DNA of 64,000 bases, taken from assembly GCA_003194525.1 (NCBI GenBank), contig NBIV01000013.1, forward strand, positions 124,001-188,000, read 5' to 3'. A program made the translations under genes and the position numbers. Positions 41,531 through 56,300 of this stretch are shown piece after piece. Position 1 is the first letter of the stretch. Every line of letters begins with the position of its first letter. The notes below the pieces were generated by a model. It had not been told where the DNA came from. It saw only the letters and a list, made by a program, of their open reading frames with translations, and did not search any database. Source of the DNA: Gracilariopsis chorda. Its lineage: Eukaryota; Rhodophyta; Florideophyceae; Gracilariales; Gracilariaceae.

Positions 41531-42817
41531 TTACACACGTCTATTTGTTGCCCTTAGTACTTCGGGTCGAATCGTTATACTTTCTTCACGACCTGATGTT
41601 CCGCGTCTCACTTTGATTTGACAGTCCTTGTGTACCTGAAAGTTCAACGCTGCTAGAAACTCTGACGTCGTCGTAGTCCTCATATTATTCACTGCCACTA
41701 CCACATCACCGGCTCTTAACCCTGCCCGATCACCTGGGCCACCCTTTGTGATGTTGTGAACCATAAGGCCAACGCTCTTTGCACTGTTTGTATTACGCAT
41801 TTCAGCTTCTAACCATCTCGGCGGGCGGTAGTTGGTGTCCTTGCGGATGTCCTCGAACATGTGTGGTGTCACGGAGACTAGGGTTAAACCCACGAACGGT
41901 CTTCTCACATAGCCATGTTGTTGAAGATCCTCAACGACTTTCTGTGCGTACTTTATGGGGATCGCAAATCCAATACCCTCTGCGTCTCCCGCAATCTTCA
42001 TCGAGCATATACCGATCACCTCCCCGTCTAAGGAAATACATGGGCCGCCGGATGATCCCTGATTGATGGCCATGTCCAGTTGCAAGTACGTCAGGCCACC
42101 GGAACTCTCGCCTGTGCCCAGGGCTAGATCACGGTGAATGGTACTGATGATTCCGAAACTGCAGGAGTTTGATAGAGTTAATGGACTACCCACTGCCACA
42201 ACGAACTCGCCCGCACGAAGTTGATCTGAATCGCCCAACTTGACCTGCGGTGTCTTCTTCTCGGCGTTGATTTTTATAATGGCTATGTCGCTCGCTTTAT
42301 CAGTTGCTTCCACCTTGGCTACATACGTTTCTCCGGTGGATATCGTGACCTGAAGGTAGGAATCTTCCATCGTTTCGTCGTGCATGTTGGATACTACGTG
42401 GGAATTGGTAAGAATGTGACCGTCCTCGCTGATAAAGAACCCTGAACCACAGGAAACCTCAACGCTTTCCGGCTCGAATAAAAACCTTGAGAGGTTTCTG
42501 CGCGTTATTACTCGACGAATGTTCACCACGCTGGGAATGACCTTCTCGACTGCATCAGCCACTGCGTAGCGGGAAAGAATTTGGGGGGGTGGCTTTACGG
42601 CCATTGGTGGTAACTCTGAATTTGGTCTTTCATAGCTTGAGGCGTCGGCGTAGGCGATGCCGCACAATGCAACGGGCAGAGTGCTTAGAATCGGGAGCTT
42701 TGTGGCGGCTTGTGAGCTTGTTGTCGATTGCGAGGGGTAGTACCTGTATGAATATGACCGAGACAACAAACGCCGTAACGCAGGCGTTACGACACGAGCG
42801 GCGCGCTGGAAAGTCAT
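41531..42817 (-). CDS. HtrA/DegP-type serine protease with C-terminal PDZ domain (HTRA2-like, probably mitochondrial)
   Basis: 428 residues from ATG 42817. The arginine-rich, acid-poor N-terminus (MTFQRAARVVTPALRRLLSR) looks like a mitochondrial presequence. The trypsin-like domain has the catalytic triad His140 (TNSHVV), Asp177 (KASDIAII) and Ser256 (NQGSSGGP). One PDZ domain follows (about 315-415, GLMVHNITKGGPGDRAGLRAGDVVVAVN). Such proteases degrade damaged proteins in the intermembrane space as oligomers. A plastid DegP-like location is the alternative. It is divergent from THIC. Confidence 0.94.
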   Translation of the reverse strand: MTFQRAARVVTPALRRLLSRSYSYRYYPSQSTTSSQAATKLPILSTLPVALCGIAYADASSYERPNSELPPMAVKPPPQILSRYAVADAVEKVIPSVVNIRRVITRRNLSRFLFEPESVEVSCGSGFFISEDGHILTNSHVVSNMHDETMEDSYLQVTISTGETYVAKVEATDKASDIAIIKINAEKKTPQVKLGDSDQLRAGEFVVAVGSPLTLSNSCSFGIISTIHRDLALGTGESSGGLTYLQLDMAINQGSSGGPCISLDGEVIGICSMKIAGDAEGIGFAIPIKYAQKVVEDLQQHGYVRRPFVGLTLVSVTPHMFEDIRKDTNYRPPRWLEAEMRNTNSAKSVGLMVHNITKGGPGDRAGLRAGDVVVAVNNMRTTTTSEFLAALNFQVHKDCQIKVRRGTSGREESITIRPEVLRATNRRV

Positions 42818-45475
<2,658 letters not shown>

Positions 45476-46167
45476 AGCATCTCTCGGAGGCCTTTTGTTT
45501 GTCACTGTGTGCCGGTATTCTGCTACCAGGGAATCGCTACACCATAATGTGCGACAATGTGTGCTTATACGACCAGGAAGTTTGTTCAGACGTTTCGTCC
45601 CTCACCAATAACAGATTCCTCCACCATCACAAAATGCTGCTGACATAATCAACGCATCCCAAGGGAGTGTACTTCGTTTAATAATCCAAGCCTTGTGGAA
45701 CACCTGTAGTATCTAGCTTCGTACTATGGTGATACATTCATTTTTTCATGGTTTGCACCGAGACGCAATTAGTGGAACACTTGGTACTCTGGGTCCAACT
45801 CGCAGCTTTCCAACAATTTGGCATTGGGGGTTTGATTACCGTTATCAACAAAATGTGTTACTATTAGCGGTCTCGGGATTATCTCGAGAAACAATGCGTT
45901 CCTTCTCGAGACATTTGTAATGTTAGGCGTTCGAGAAAGACATAGGTGCGCACTACCCTTGCACACTACCCTTTCAGTTCCGTTTTGTACTACCCTATCT
46001 GCGTGTTGGTTGCGCCTGTTCGTTTTGCTCATGTATGGATCCTTTCAAACCATCTCTGCCAAGTGGAGATTGACTTACCTCTTATCTTCGGCTTGGTAGG
46101 AGAAATGTAAGGCGTAAGTCTGGGGCGTCACGGGTTAGAACAAGAAGACAAGACGGCTTGTCTCTGC

Positions 46168-46434
46168 TTACCATGAGCCTATGAATGCGTGCGCTTGTTT
46201 TCCTTCAGGTTTCATTGGCTTGCCGAGTGAATGTAGCCTCTTACCTTGTTTATGAAACTCCTGAACACTATGGTCGTATATTCTTTTATCAGCCAGAACA
46301 GTTAATGTCCCAGCTACCTTTGACGGGACGCGGGTAACTGTTCCGCGCATCTGTGCGAGCACTGAGTCGCTCACAGTGATAGGTTGAAACAGAATTTCCC
46401 GACAGTTCGGGAATCCCAACAGAACGACTTTCAT
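46168..46434 (-). CDS. Small ORF of unknown function (tentative)
   Basis: 88 codons from ATG 46434; the frame is open a further 15 codons upstream. Composition is protein-like (MKVVLLGFPNC, then a mixed charged C-terminus), but no family is recognised and no paralog is seen in the window. It could equally be chance or a mobile-element fragment. Confidence 0.18.
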   Translation of the reverse strand: MKVVLLGFPNCREILFQPITVSDSVLAQMRGTVTRVPSKVAGTLTVLADKRIYDHSVQEFHKQGKRLHSLGKPMKPEGKQAHAFIGSW

Positions 46435-49400
46435 TCGAGAGGCGCATGAAAAGACTGATCCGAGATAGAGATCTTCATAAGGTTACACGCAGGGCAAAGT
46501 AACGATACTCGAAGTAGAAAAAAACCGCTCAGAGATGTTTGTCTGAGGAGCTACGTCAAGCTCTATGATTAATCAGATGTACGGAGGTACAGCCTCCTAC
46601 TACTGTTTTCTTTTTCTAGATTTGCAGATGCATTTTGGTTGAACGCGAGGAAGAGCAAAGACCGTCAACGGAATCTATCACTGCAAACAGGATCTATCAA
46701 TCCATAGTAAAGGATAGCAGTAGCTATTTCACAGTCCGTGAGAGGTTATGACAAGAGCTATTACCTGGCATCACAGCACAAAGTTCTTACGGTTAAGGGG
46801 ATCATATGGTGGATTTGCATTACTAACTCTACGGCTCTATTCACAAGATTCCGTTGCAGTCGTGTGCTTTCGAGGGAATTTGCAGTTGTGTCACCATCAG
46901 AGTACCTGGGAATGCGAAGGACATACTCGGGTATGCTTCTTCTGCGAAGGGTAAAGGGTTAGATGTCACGAAAACTCGACTCTACTGTGGTAAGAATACA
47001 CTCGTGGCCATGATGGACTGTGATAGACTGTCGGTCAAAGCACGTGCGTGTCTTGCGTCAGCGTGTTCCGCCATCTACCTTAGCTGGTAAGATAGCGGAA
47101 CCCTTCACCAGAGATGTATGTATCGCCACCTTCAAAAGAAGAAAATAAGGCGAGACTTGTATTGTCCGAGAGCAGCGTCCAGTCAGCAGAAGCGGTCTCT
47201 GTCGCAAGATTTGACAACTTTTCTTGTGAAAGGAAGCAGAGTCGCCGGAGGTGTCTGAATTAATCCTTGCTGCGCCGATATTAGGATAGATGAATTCGAT
47301 TCTATTTCTGGAGCGGGATAGGGTCGTTGGCTTTTGTTTGATTATCGAATGTTATGCTACTGCCATACGAGTTCGTTCTTGGGCCGGGAGTTCGCCTTGA
47401 ATAGGACGCTGACGTGATATCGAGTGAGACGTTCTTAACACGTAAAGGGAAGGAGCAAACCGTCTGCTGTTTTGGGATGAGACGGGCTCCGCCTCACGTA
47501 GTGGAGCGAGTGCTAGGATGTTGAGAACCTCTAAAAGAAAGAATGGCTGTACAGAAAGCGTTTGGTAAACACATCGTTCTGTCGTGGAGGGCACAAAGCT
47601 GGTGAGAAATTTGGTTGCGTCACATGGCTTTCGGGATGACTACATCTTGTACGAAGCACGGAGGTGAGCGGAATGCGCTTCGTAAGCCTCTAGTCTTACG
47701 CAGTAGGTAAGTCGGCCTCGGGATTCGGGCAGAAGATGGCTTGCTCGTTTCGGCAAAGGGATAACACGGAGCGCTGAGTCAGGTGTGACATCGTTCAGTC
47801 AGCGTAGACGATGAAAGTGGAAATTGAGCGTAAAGCAGGCTAAAGGACCACAAGCTTGAAGTGGAAGGTACAGGATTGTGGGTTGTGTCACCTCGGTATT
47901 AATGCGTAGTGGTCATGATGGCTATGAGAGTTGTATAGGATAGCGAGAGCCAACAAGGTGACAGCGGAATGGATACGGTTATCCATGCTAATTGCGCCAG
48001 CGACTTGGCTCCCCATTGTTGTAAGTCCAGCAATTTGCCAGTAGCAATCTGATGGTTTGGTGGACAACAGCAGCGAGGAAAGGTAGATACGCTCCCTCCC
48101 CCTCCCCAGCGCCTCTGCAAGGCGCTATCGGAGTGAGAAAAGCACGCCACACAGAGCGGGGCTTTCGTAAGGGAAAATATACAGGCCTCGGGCGTTATGC
48201 TCAACTTACCTTCAACAAGTATGCACGTAATGTTGCAAATCACGGCTGTGGAAGGTTACATTGCTGTCCAAAAAATATCTGGTGGCGTAAGTAGTCGGGA
48301 CGGTGGGTGGTGGCTAGCTTCGATGACAAGGTATGGTATGCTGGAGTGAAATTGAATTGACTACGGGTGGAAGAACGTGGTTGAAATTGTGTTCATCTCA
48401 CGGGAGATGGTTTGGGCTACACCAATAGATTGGAGGTAAAACGTTTGAGAACACGGTGACGGAATTTGTGAGAGAGGATAGGAGTTATGGTTGTCGGTTG
48501 TAAGCAGAATTGCTGGCGAAGCTGTGGACGAAGAGAAGATGGCTGCCGCTTGCTGCGGCTGACGACGGCGATGGGAGGGATTGAAGATTATGTCTCTTCC
48601 ATGCATTTGCCGTGCAAGAGGGGGACAGAAGTGGGACGGGTGCGTTACTGCTGTTGTGCTTGAGCAAAGATGGGTGGCAAAAGAAGGACTCAAGGAGGTC
48701 GGTGCTGGTGAGGGTGACGGGGCTCAAACACTGTTCCGAAGCGCGGACCACGGGCAGGTGCAGCGTGGCGGACAGTAACGGGACGGACAGATGTATTCGG
48801 AATTCGGAGTGTAGGGAAGCGTGTTGAGAAAGGAGGAGGGGGCGGCGGGGGAGTGGGGGGGGGTGGGTGGTAGATGAGCATTACGGTGGAGACGGGGGTG
48901 GGCAGCATGAATGATGAGTGAGGGCGTGTTCACAGCGAACAAGACTGCCTCCAAGAAAAGGACCACGACCGGGGGCAGTGAGTACTTGTGGCTCGGCAGC
49001 GCGGGGGAGAGAAAGCAGGAATGGCGACCAAAGCGGCGGGCAGCCTAAAAGAACGGCAAGTCCGCACAAACGGTGGGGGATTCCGACGGCGAAACCGACG
49101 CGAGGAGGACGGTTGGCAGGGGGCGGTCGAACCGCAAGCGCTGTAGGGAGGCGTCAGAGGGGCGACACAGCGATGCGCAAGGAGGTGGCTCTACAGCCGC
49201 TGCGGACGGGGGGCCCAGGTGTGAAAGCGGCGCTGTGGCGTTGCACAACGCACTGTCAAGCGACGCGGCAGCGCCAACGGTCCAACGTGGCGCGCGACCT
49301 GAGCGGCGAAGTGCGCAACTTACATACATGCGTCAGTCACGCCGCGGCGCGCGTGACGCGAATGGGCGCGCGCTCGCTGCGCATGGCGCATCATCATGAG

Positions 49401-49630
49401 CTCTGCCGCCGCTGGCGACTGCCTCTGCCGGCGACTTCACTTACGCGCTGCCGCTTGCACGCGCACTGTGCGCCACTTGCCGTGTGCACCTGCCGCCCAC
49501 TCGCTGTAGCTGCGCCGGCGTGCGCCGCTGCTGGACAGATACCAAGTGTAGGTAAGAAGTTAACTGTAGATACCCAGTCGAACGGCAACGTTCAATTCCT
49601 GCTCACATGTCAAATCGCTGAGACGCGACG

Positions 49631-49651
49631 CCCCCCCCCCCCCCCCCCCCC
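49631..49651. repeat. 21-base C homopolymer
   Basis: A plus-strand C21 run with no recognised gene directly downstream. Elsewhere in the window such tracts precede coding sequence, but here only short frames follow. Confidence 0.9.
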
Positions 49652-50390
49652 AACATGTTACACTGCGTAGATACACTACTAGTGTGTATCACGCGAATCC
49701 CTACTCCCCGCCCCCTCCCGATCAAACGTCGCTATTTCTTTCCGTTGCATCTCACACTTCCGTTCGTTGCTTCCACCGCACTATAATCCACTCTCGTCCT
49801 CCCAACATGTAGTAGCATAAGGAGGGGTTACACTCGCCCTCATTTGTTGCTTTTATACATGCTACAACTCGCACAATCCACGCTCCAACTACCTTCCACA
49901 GTGACGAAACATAAGTAGTACGCTAACTCTATTCGCTTCACACCACTTCAACAGCTACGTAGAACACACTATCAAACTGCACGTCCTTCTCACCAACAAC
50001 AAAATGAAAAGAAAAAAAAAAAAATTCTGTGTGCGTCTCTGCCGTATCTTCACTGCCACCCACAACAAAAACACCCAAAACAAAAAAGGACAAAAAGAAC
50101 ACACCACCCCCCGCTCCTTACCACATCACCTTCACTTGTTGCGCTTCAATATTATCCACGTGAAGCTTCAGCACTTCCACGCAGCACCAAAAAAAAAGGA
50201 ACATTATAACGAGAAATAGAGAACGAGCTCATAACACGCCTGCTCATTATCCAGCTTGAGAAACCATACCCACAATTGTGCACTTGCCCGGAACACACAA
50301 GCGCAACATCTTCCACGCACAAAGTGCATTTCATCCACACATCTCCACGCAAACACGCCAACGAACACACTCCCAACCGAAGCGCCGTCC

Positions 50391-53021
50391 TTAACCCCGT
50401 GTCATGAGCGCACACGGTGTGTCAGACCACCTCGCCAAAATGAACACACCAATGATAGTGAATGCAGCGTATAGGTGCGGGAGCGGCATATCCACTCCAG
50501 TGGCCACTTCATCGTCCTTGAGAGCCTTCAGACGTTCTTGCAAAGAGATTGCAGCCATAGGCCACATGTGCGCAACAATGTACGCACCGAACATCAGCGC
50601 ACCAAACGTCTCCCATGGCCGGCACCCTCCTCCATCCGTCAAGAACCGGATAACGCGAGTCAGTATACCAACAACAAGTAGGAACACAATGAAGATGTTC
50701 ACCCATTCCATCCAGTTTCGTCGGTTTCTTTGGCCTGTATTGGCAACCCAACTCATCTTCTGCCCCATGAATGCATCCCACATACCGATCACATGACATA
50801 CATTGTAACTGAACCAAGTTTCTTGCGATCGAAGAATATCGATGTTGGATACGTCTGTGAACGCGGAGAAGAAAGCAACATATCGGATGATGTAGTAAAG
50901 TACGAACGCCGAAGCAAGATCCACAAACTTTTGTGGGTCGATTGGAGCTTCTCCAGAGAACAAGTACCACAATGCCACAAAGATATACATGTACGCAGCA
51001 ACACCAAGCAGCGGGTACAGCGTAGAATCAAGCCAAAACATAGCACGAACGAAACCATTATTAGGGCGGCGTCCGTGACGGCGGTATTCGTAGAACTCGT
51101 CAATTTCTCCACGGCGACGCGCCGCGATTTGGCTCTTCTTCTCCTCAGCAGCACGCTTGAAAATCTTCATACCGTTCATGATGGCACCCTTGGCCCAACG
51201 CTGTCTTTGCAGCATAGCTGCGGCAACGGACACGGGGGCTTCACCCCAGGCAAGGTCTTCTGCCGCATACTTTGAGGTATAACCACGGCGATGCACTTCA
51301 TTAGAAGTGAGAGTATCCTCTGTCACAGACCCATACACGAACCCTCCAATCTCCCCAAGCACTTCACGTCTCCACAGTGCATTGGTTCCGACGAAAGGAG
51401 TGAGTCCGAATCCATCACGACCACGACAGATCCCGTCGTAGAAGATAGCGTTACGATGGGCCATAAGATCAGCCTTGTCAACATTATGGAAACGCTGCGG
51501 TGCTTGAACGAACGCGACGTCACGGTTAACTCTCCATGAGGTGTTGTTCACGCGTCCAATTTCAGGGTCATCATCGAGCATGATGGTGTTCTCAATGGAA
51601 TCGTCACGCATCTCCTCGAGCAGAAGCGGAACGGTACGAAGCAAGAAGTTCTCCGTGGGCTGCATGTCAGCGTCAAGGAAGAGAAGCAGCTTGCCAGAGG
51701 TGCCAGAGTTGAACAACACATTGTTGATATTACCGGCCTTGTTGTGATGGTTCGCCGGCTTGACGCGAGTAATAAGCGAAAGGCGGGGAAGTGCGCCCGG
51801 GGCGTACATCTCATCACCGAACGGACCAAAGTCGAACACATGGCACTCCTTTGCACAGTCATGGCGTACAACGTCCTCTTCGGCGAGCACGGTGTAGTGC
51901 TCCACAAGACCCTGGTCGTTCATTACTTCCTCGAGTAGCGGATCATAACCTGCCTCCTCAGCAAGAAGCTGGTACATGTCAAGACCAAGTTGGGATCTCT
52001 CGACGCTCTTCGCACTTGGGAAATAACCATCATCTGCTATGATGATGCGGAGCAAGTGGCTCGGGTACTCGAGGCGGAGGGCAGCTCGGATAGTCTCTCG
52101 CAGCTGGTCGGCGGGCTCCTTGTAGTGAGCAATACAAACATCAACTGTCGGCCAGTCAGCTTCCGGAAGCGGCGGCTTGAGCGAGTCAAGAGAACGCCAC
52201 TTCCTGTTGATGGGGGCCCACATACCGAACAGACCAATGATAGCGGAGATGAAGGAGAGGATCTCAGCGAGCAAAAAGGCAATCCAAGAAGGGGCCGCTC
52301 CCTGGTTGCCGCCCTTGACAGAAAGCCAGTAAAAGTAGTAAAAGGCAGCGGGAATGGTAAGAAGGTAGAAGACACGGAATATAATCATGGACAAGGTTTC
52401 CTGCAGATGGAACGGGGAGTACATGTCGAGGCCGGAAATCTTGGACACGATCTTACGGACGGGGCCGATGTGCTTCTTCTTTTGGTGATCCGGGTCGACA
52501 TGCTTGACGTTGACGCGCTCGCCTTCCTCGGTGTGGACGGTCGGGTAGTCCGGGTTGTACTTCTCCCGTCCGTCTACGACAAACTTGAACTCAAGACGCT
52601 CCTGCGGCACCTTGACGGCGCAACGAAACTGACCGGGCTGGACACTTTCCATGGGAATCTTTTCGGTGTAGTTATCCCAGGAACCGGTGAGGAAGACGTT
52701 GCGACCGCCGCCGTTCCACTCAAACATGCTGAGGACGTTGGGGACCTCGTCATAGTTGGTGGGCGCCTTGGAGTACATGCTCGCTCGTGTGTGACGCGAG
52801 CGGATGGAGCCGCGTTGACCGGCGCTCGGAGCGGTGTCAACGGAGCGGGTTCGACGGGAGCGAGTGTCGGAGCGAGTGTCGGAGCGGGTGTCGGACAACA
52901 TACCGGATGAGGTGCTGGAACCGGCATCGCTACGATTGTCGGCCATGATGCGCGGCTCGACCGGCTCGGAGACGTAGGGAGCGGGGAGCGAGCTGGCGAG
53001 CGGGTCGGGGTGGGACGCCAT
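50391..53021 (-). CDS. Cellulose-synthase-like GT2 glycosyltransferase with N-terminal CBM48-type domain (paralog A)
   Basis: 876 residues from ATG 53021. A Ser/Arg-rich cytosolic N-terminus with SDTR repeats (1-90) is followed by a CBM48/AMPK-beta-like glycan-binding domain (about 97-175, FEWNGGGRNVFLTGSWDNY), two membrane helices (about 212-234 and 245-268), the GT2 catalytic loop and five or six C-terminal helices. Catalytic signatures are ADDG (D330/D331), DAD (450-452), TED (567-569) and QRQRW (605-609), the D,D,D,QxxRW set of processive beta-glucan synthases using UDP-glucose on the cytosolic face. Absence of a plant RING finger and presence of CBM48 resembles red algal CESA. A mannan or mixed-linkage product cannot be excluded. 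The leader is strongly C-rich on the sense strand. Confidence 0.93.
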   Translation of the reverse strand: MASHPDPLASSLPAPYVSEPVEPRIMADNRSDAGSSTSSGMLSDTRSDTRSDTRSRRTRSVDTAPSAGQRGSIRSRHTRASMYSKAPTNYDEVPNVLSMFEWNGGGRNVFLTGSWDNYTEKIPMESVQPGQFRCAVKVPQERLEFKFVVDGREKYNPDYPTVHTEEGERVNVKHVDPDHQKKKHIGPVRKIVSKISGLDMYSPFHLQETLSMIIFRVFYLLTIPAAFYYFYWLSVKGGNQGAAPSWIAFLLAEILSFISAIIGLFGMWAPINRKWRSLDSLKPPLPEADWPTVDVCIAHYKEPADQLRETIRAALRLEYPSHLLRIIIADDGYFPSAKSVERSQLGLDMYQLLAEEAGYDPLLEEVMNDQGLVEHYTVLAEEDVVRHDCAKECHVFDFGPFGDEMYAPGALPRLSLITRVKPANHHNKAGNINNVLFNSGTSGKLLLFLDADMQPTENFLLRTVPLLLEEMRDDSIENTIMLDDDPEIGRVNNTSWRVNRDVAFVQAPQRFHNVDKADLMAHRNAIFYDGICRGRDGFGLTPFVGTNALWRREVLGEIGGFVYGSVTEDTLTSNEVHRRGYTSKYAAEDLAWGEAPVSVAAAMLQRQRWAKGAIMNGMKIFKRAAEEKKSQIAARRRGEIDEFYEYRRHGRRPNNGFVRAMFWLDSTLYPLLGVAAYMYIFVALWYLFSGEAPIDPQKFVDLASAFVLYYIIRYVAFFSAFTDVSNIDILRSQETWFSYNVCHVIGMWDAFMGQKMSWVANTGQRNRRNWMEWVNIFIVFLLVVGILTRVIRFLTDGGGCRPWETFGALMFGAYIVAHMWPMAAISLQERLKALKDDEVATGVDMPLPHLYAAFTIIGVFILARWSDTPCALMTRG

Positions 53022-53201
53022 GGCGATGGCGGAGGTGGACCGACGGGGTTAGGGAGCGTGTGCGGGAACGTGCGGAGACTGCGCTTTAGGGGGGAGATGG
53101 ACAAAACTGCAGGTGGTGCGCGGCGTATTGGGATGGGGGTGCGAAGCGCAGGGGGTTGGCGATGTGTAGTAGTATGAGCGTGCGGTAAAGGAAATGAGGC
53201 G

Positions 53202-53359
53202 GGGAGGGGGGGGTAGGTGGGTGTAGGGGAAGGTGGGGAAAAGGGAGGGGGAGGGGGGGGGGGAGGGGGGGGGGGGGGGGGAGAGGGGGGGGAGGATGGG
53301 ATGTGTGGGAAGCTGACGGCGTAGTGGATGTGTAGTTTTATGGCGGGGGGGGGGGGGGG
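53202..53359. repeat. G-rich tract upstream of GT2 paralog A
   Basis: Multiple plus-strand G runs, including G15 at 53345-53359 and runs of 10 or more between 53253 and 53292. It is C-rich in the sense orientation of the neighbouring gene and has G-quadruplex potential on the template strand. Confidence 0.85.
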
Positions 53360-56300
53360 TGTGCGAGGATTTGTGGGAGGCCACTTGGCCAAGGTCTGTG
53401 AGGGCAGCGTGACGGGCTCTGCTTCCCGCACCTTACGCGCAAGCTGACAGGCGACAACGGAGGGCCACCCGTTGCTGTAAAGACGCGCTTGCACGACACG
53501 CGCGGGGCGCTTGTCGCGGGGCGTGACAGCGCGCTTACGCGCGCATTCCCGAACTGCTGACGCGGTCTGCGGCGCGGCGGTGGGCGACATGTCAGGCGGC
53601 GGCGGCGCAGCGCCGGCGTGGGACACAGCTGCGGGCGCGCACGGCACACAGCGCGCGTCGCGTGGCACGCGCGCGCGCCGCATGTAAGCGCAGGTGCACC
53701 ATTGGTTGCGCGCGAACGGCAACGGCGCGCTGCGGCAAGCCACTGCGCCGCGTGCGCCGCCGAATGCACTGCGCCCGAAGCCAACGGCCGTTATATGCGC
53801 CGCGTCGCGCCGCGCCGAACGGAATGTAACCCGCCCGCTTGGCCGCCGTCGCTGTTCACCCGCGCGCATCACTTGTCGTTGCCAATCACTCGCCGTGTCC
53901 GCGTAGCGTACTGTATCCGTATCACATCCCCAAGTCAAGTTGACCACCCCCCCCAATTGCTGCGCCCCGAAGCGCTTTTCCTCCAGCGCGCGCGCAACCG
54001 TGTGCAAGCGCAGCGCCCCCATGCGCGCCTACTGTAGTGTGCCATGCAATCCCTTCCTACAACACGTCCATTTGCGCTGGCGCTTTCTCAGCACCAAGTG
54101 GCGCGCCGCTCTTGCAGCCCCCCCGCAGCGCTCCGTTCCAGCCACTTCAACGTCTGTAACCCTCCGTCCTTTGTAACCCTTTCTCCTTCCATCCCCCCGC
54201 CACCCAACCAGTCCCACCCTTGTGACCCAGCTCTCACCAAATGCACCCCCCGCCTTTGCGCACAGTGTGTTCGCACGTGAGGAAGCACTTGCGCTTCGCA
54301 CACTCGCTGCACGCGCATCCCTTCCAACGCTGCCGCCTCCGCGATATCCCTTTACCGTTGGCACCTCACTCTTTTATAAAGCCACCCGCTTTGTCACTTG
54401 ACGTCTTATCTGTTCGTCTCGTTTACGGCAAGCAAATAAGGGTTATACCCAACTTGTCGCCCACATCACACACAGCGCGCCCTTCTCAGCAGTAATACAC
54501 CGCTTTCCGCTCATCTGTCGTCGTTTCCTCCGGGACAACGCGCCCCAGCACATACTCCATCCTCTCCGCATGCTCTTTACTCACTCACGCCTCATAAATC
54601 GCCCTCTCTCCTTGCCTGCCAAAACTCATAACACTACTACAATATGACAGCCCACTAACTGCCACCTGCGCGAGCTTACTTCCTCGTCGGTATCCTGCCT
54701 CAACCAACGATTGTACGTAAACTTCCATTGTGGCTCCTTGCTCTCTTTGAACTCCCCGCCTCTTTTGCGCGCGTCGTCAACATTTCACCGCCAACCATTG
54801 CGTCATAAAACCTTTTCTCTTTGACCGAACACCCTCAACAGCTCCTTTTTAGAGTTTCAAACAATCCCACTGCCATGCGCTCGTCCACGCCTCTGGCTGC
54901 CATTTGCACTCCGCCAACCTTCAAACACACAGCTCGCAGAGCGCTACTCACAATTTTCACCTCCGACCATCGTCGCAATCTCCTCCCTTCTACATACCGT
55001 CGAGGGCTACACCGCTGCCCTTGGTAATACAGCTGCCTTTTATCGATACACAACCCCCGCTTCTTGCCAAAACGTACAGAAACCCTTTTCACGCAGTGTG
55101 CACTTGCAAACGTTCGTAGAGAAATACGCTGTCATGCTGCCCCGTACCCTTACACGCACGCCGTCAAGCTTGTGCTGCTTGGCACTGTGCGCGTGTTCAT
55201 CATCATTCCGCGTCCTTTTTTCTTTTTCGTTTACATGCTGTAATCTAACAAAATATGCGCGCATCACCTTCACGTCCTCCGTCCAGCTCATCAAATGCCA
55301 ATGGTAAGGAGTGTGGGGCACCGTTGCTCAAAAATCGTACTTGAGTCCCAACCTGTACCGTACCTACTTAGCCATACTTTCAAAAGCATGGAGCTTTAAC
55401 AGCGCACCGAACCCTTAATGCTTACTTACGCTGCGCTACCTCATCCTCCGACGCGATCGCTGCGCAATCCTTCCGTTGTCACCAGCAAGTCTGTTCGTGG
55501 GGAAACATCATCACTGTTTTTGTTTACAGCATCTGGGATACCTGTGCTGGAGCCGGAGCGTGCAGGTGTGGGAATTTGCGCACTTCCGTTTCCCTAGTAC
55601 TGTAGTAGTAGCGCTCTTTTGATTATACAACTGTGTGTAGCCCTAAATTTCGCTTGGGCGAAGCTTCGTTGTTGCTCCGTCTGTCATGAAATGCAGCCTC
55701 GAGGCGGCGCTCGATGCAGTTGTGTTTTGGGCTTGCCCGTGCACGTGCTCGTTGATGTCAACGCGCCTTACGTGAGAGAGCGACGGTCGTCAACGGATGT
55801 TTGGTGACTACAAAGTTGCAGAGTTACACAACGTCATCAACGAGTTGCGTTGAAGAAGTGGGTGAAGGAAAACGGGCGTTGATCCGGCTCCGTTGTAACG
55901 CGGGCCGCAAATCGGCGTACTCTCGCCTCAAAATGCGCGTTGCTAGTGCCGTTGGTACCAAGCTGGTACGCAACGGCGTGCAAACTTTTTTTTGTGTGGT
56001 GGCGCGACTGTGCAAAACATCACTGGCACACATTATTCTATGCGCCCACTGGCACGCAGCGCAGCGCGAGTGGTTCGTTTGTCAAAGGCACGACGGTTTT
56101 ATAGAACGGCGCGATCAATCAACGGCCAGACTGCCCAACTGCGCATGTGTGAGCACTATAAGCAGAGGGCGCACTGTTATCAAGTAATAAGACTGCGGTG
56201 AACATACGGAAGCCGAGCCCGGGAGATATGGGGTAAAGGGTTAACGTATCTAGCGCTTCGCCGAGCTGGCGTTGTTCTCTGTGACCACGCGCGGAGAATG

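Larger units (their letters stand above)
45476..50390. other. 4.9-kb interval without a recognised gene
   Basis: It contains a 9-bp inverted repeat (TCTCGAGAA...TTCTCGAGA near 45882-45912), a small unknown frame (46168-46434, listed separately), a G-rich tract at 48830-48880, a GC- and CpG-rich stretch (about 48900-49550), the C21 run (49631-49651) and an A-rich stretch near 50010. The longest plus-strand frame (48918-49670) has the composition of the CpG-rich DNA and is not accepted as a gene. Confidence 0.5.

Noticed and set aside
48918..49670. 250-codon plus-strand frame
   Set aside because: It lies in CpG-rich DNA with Arg/Ala/Gly/Pro-biased composition in several frames and no recognisable domain; it is probably a chance open frame.
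51990..52910. 306-codon plus-strand frame opposite GT2 paralog A
   Set aside because: It is antisense to a strongly conserved coding region, so it is explained as a shadow frame.
52574..54022. 482-codon minus-strand frame overlapping the GT2 A start
   Set aside because: It reads the C-rich leader and the GT2 N-terminus in another frame. It is proline/arginine low complexity with no domain.
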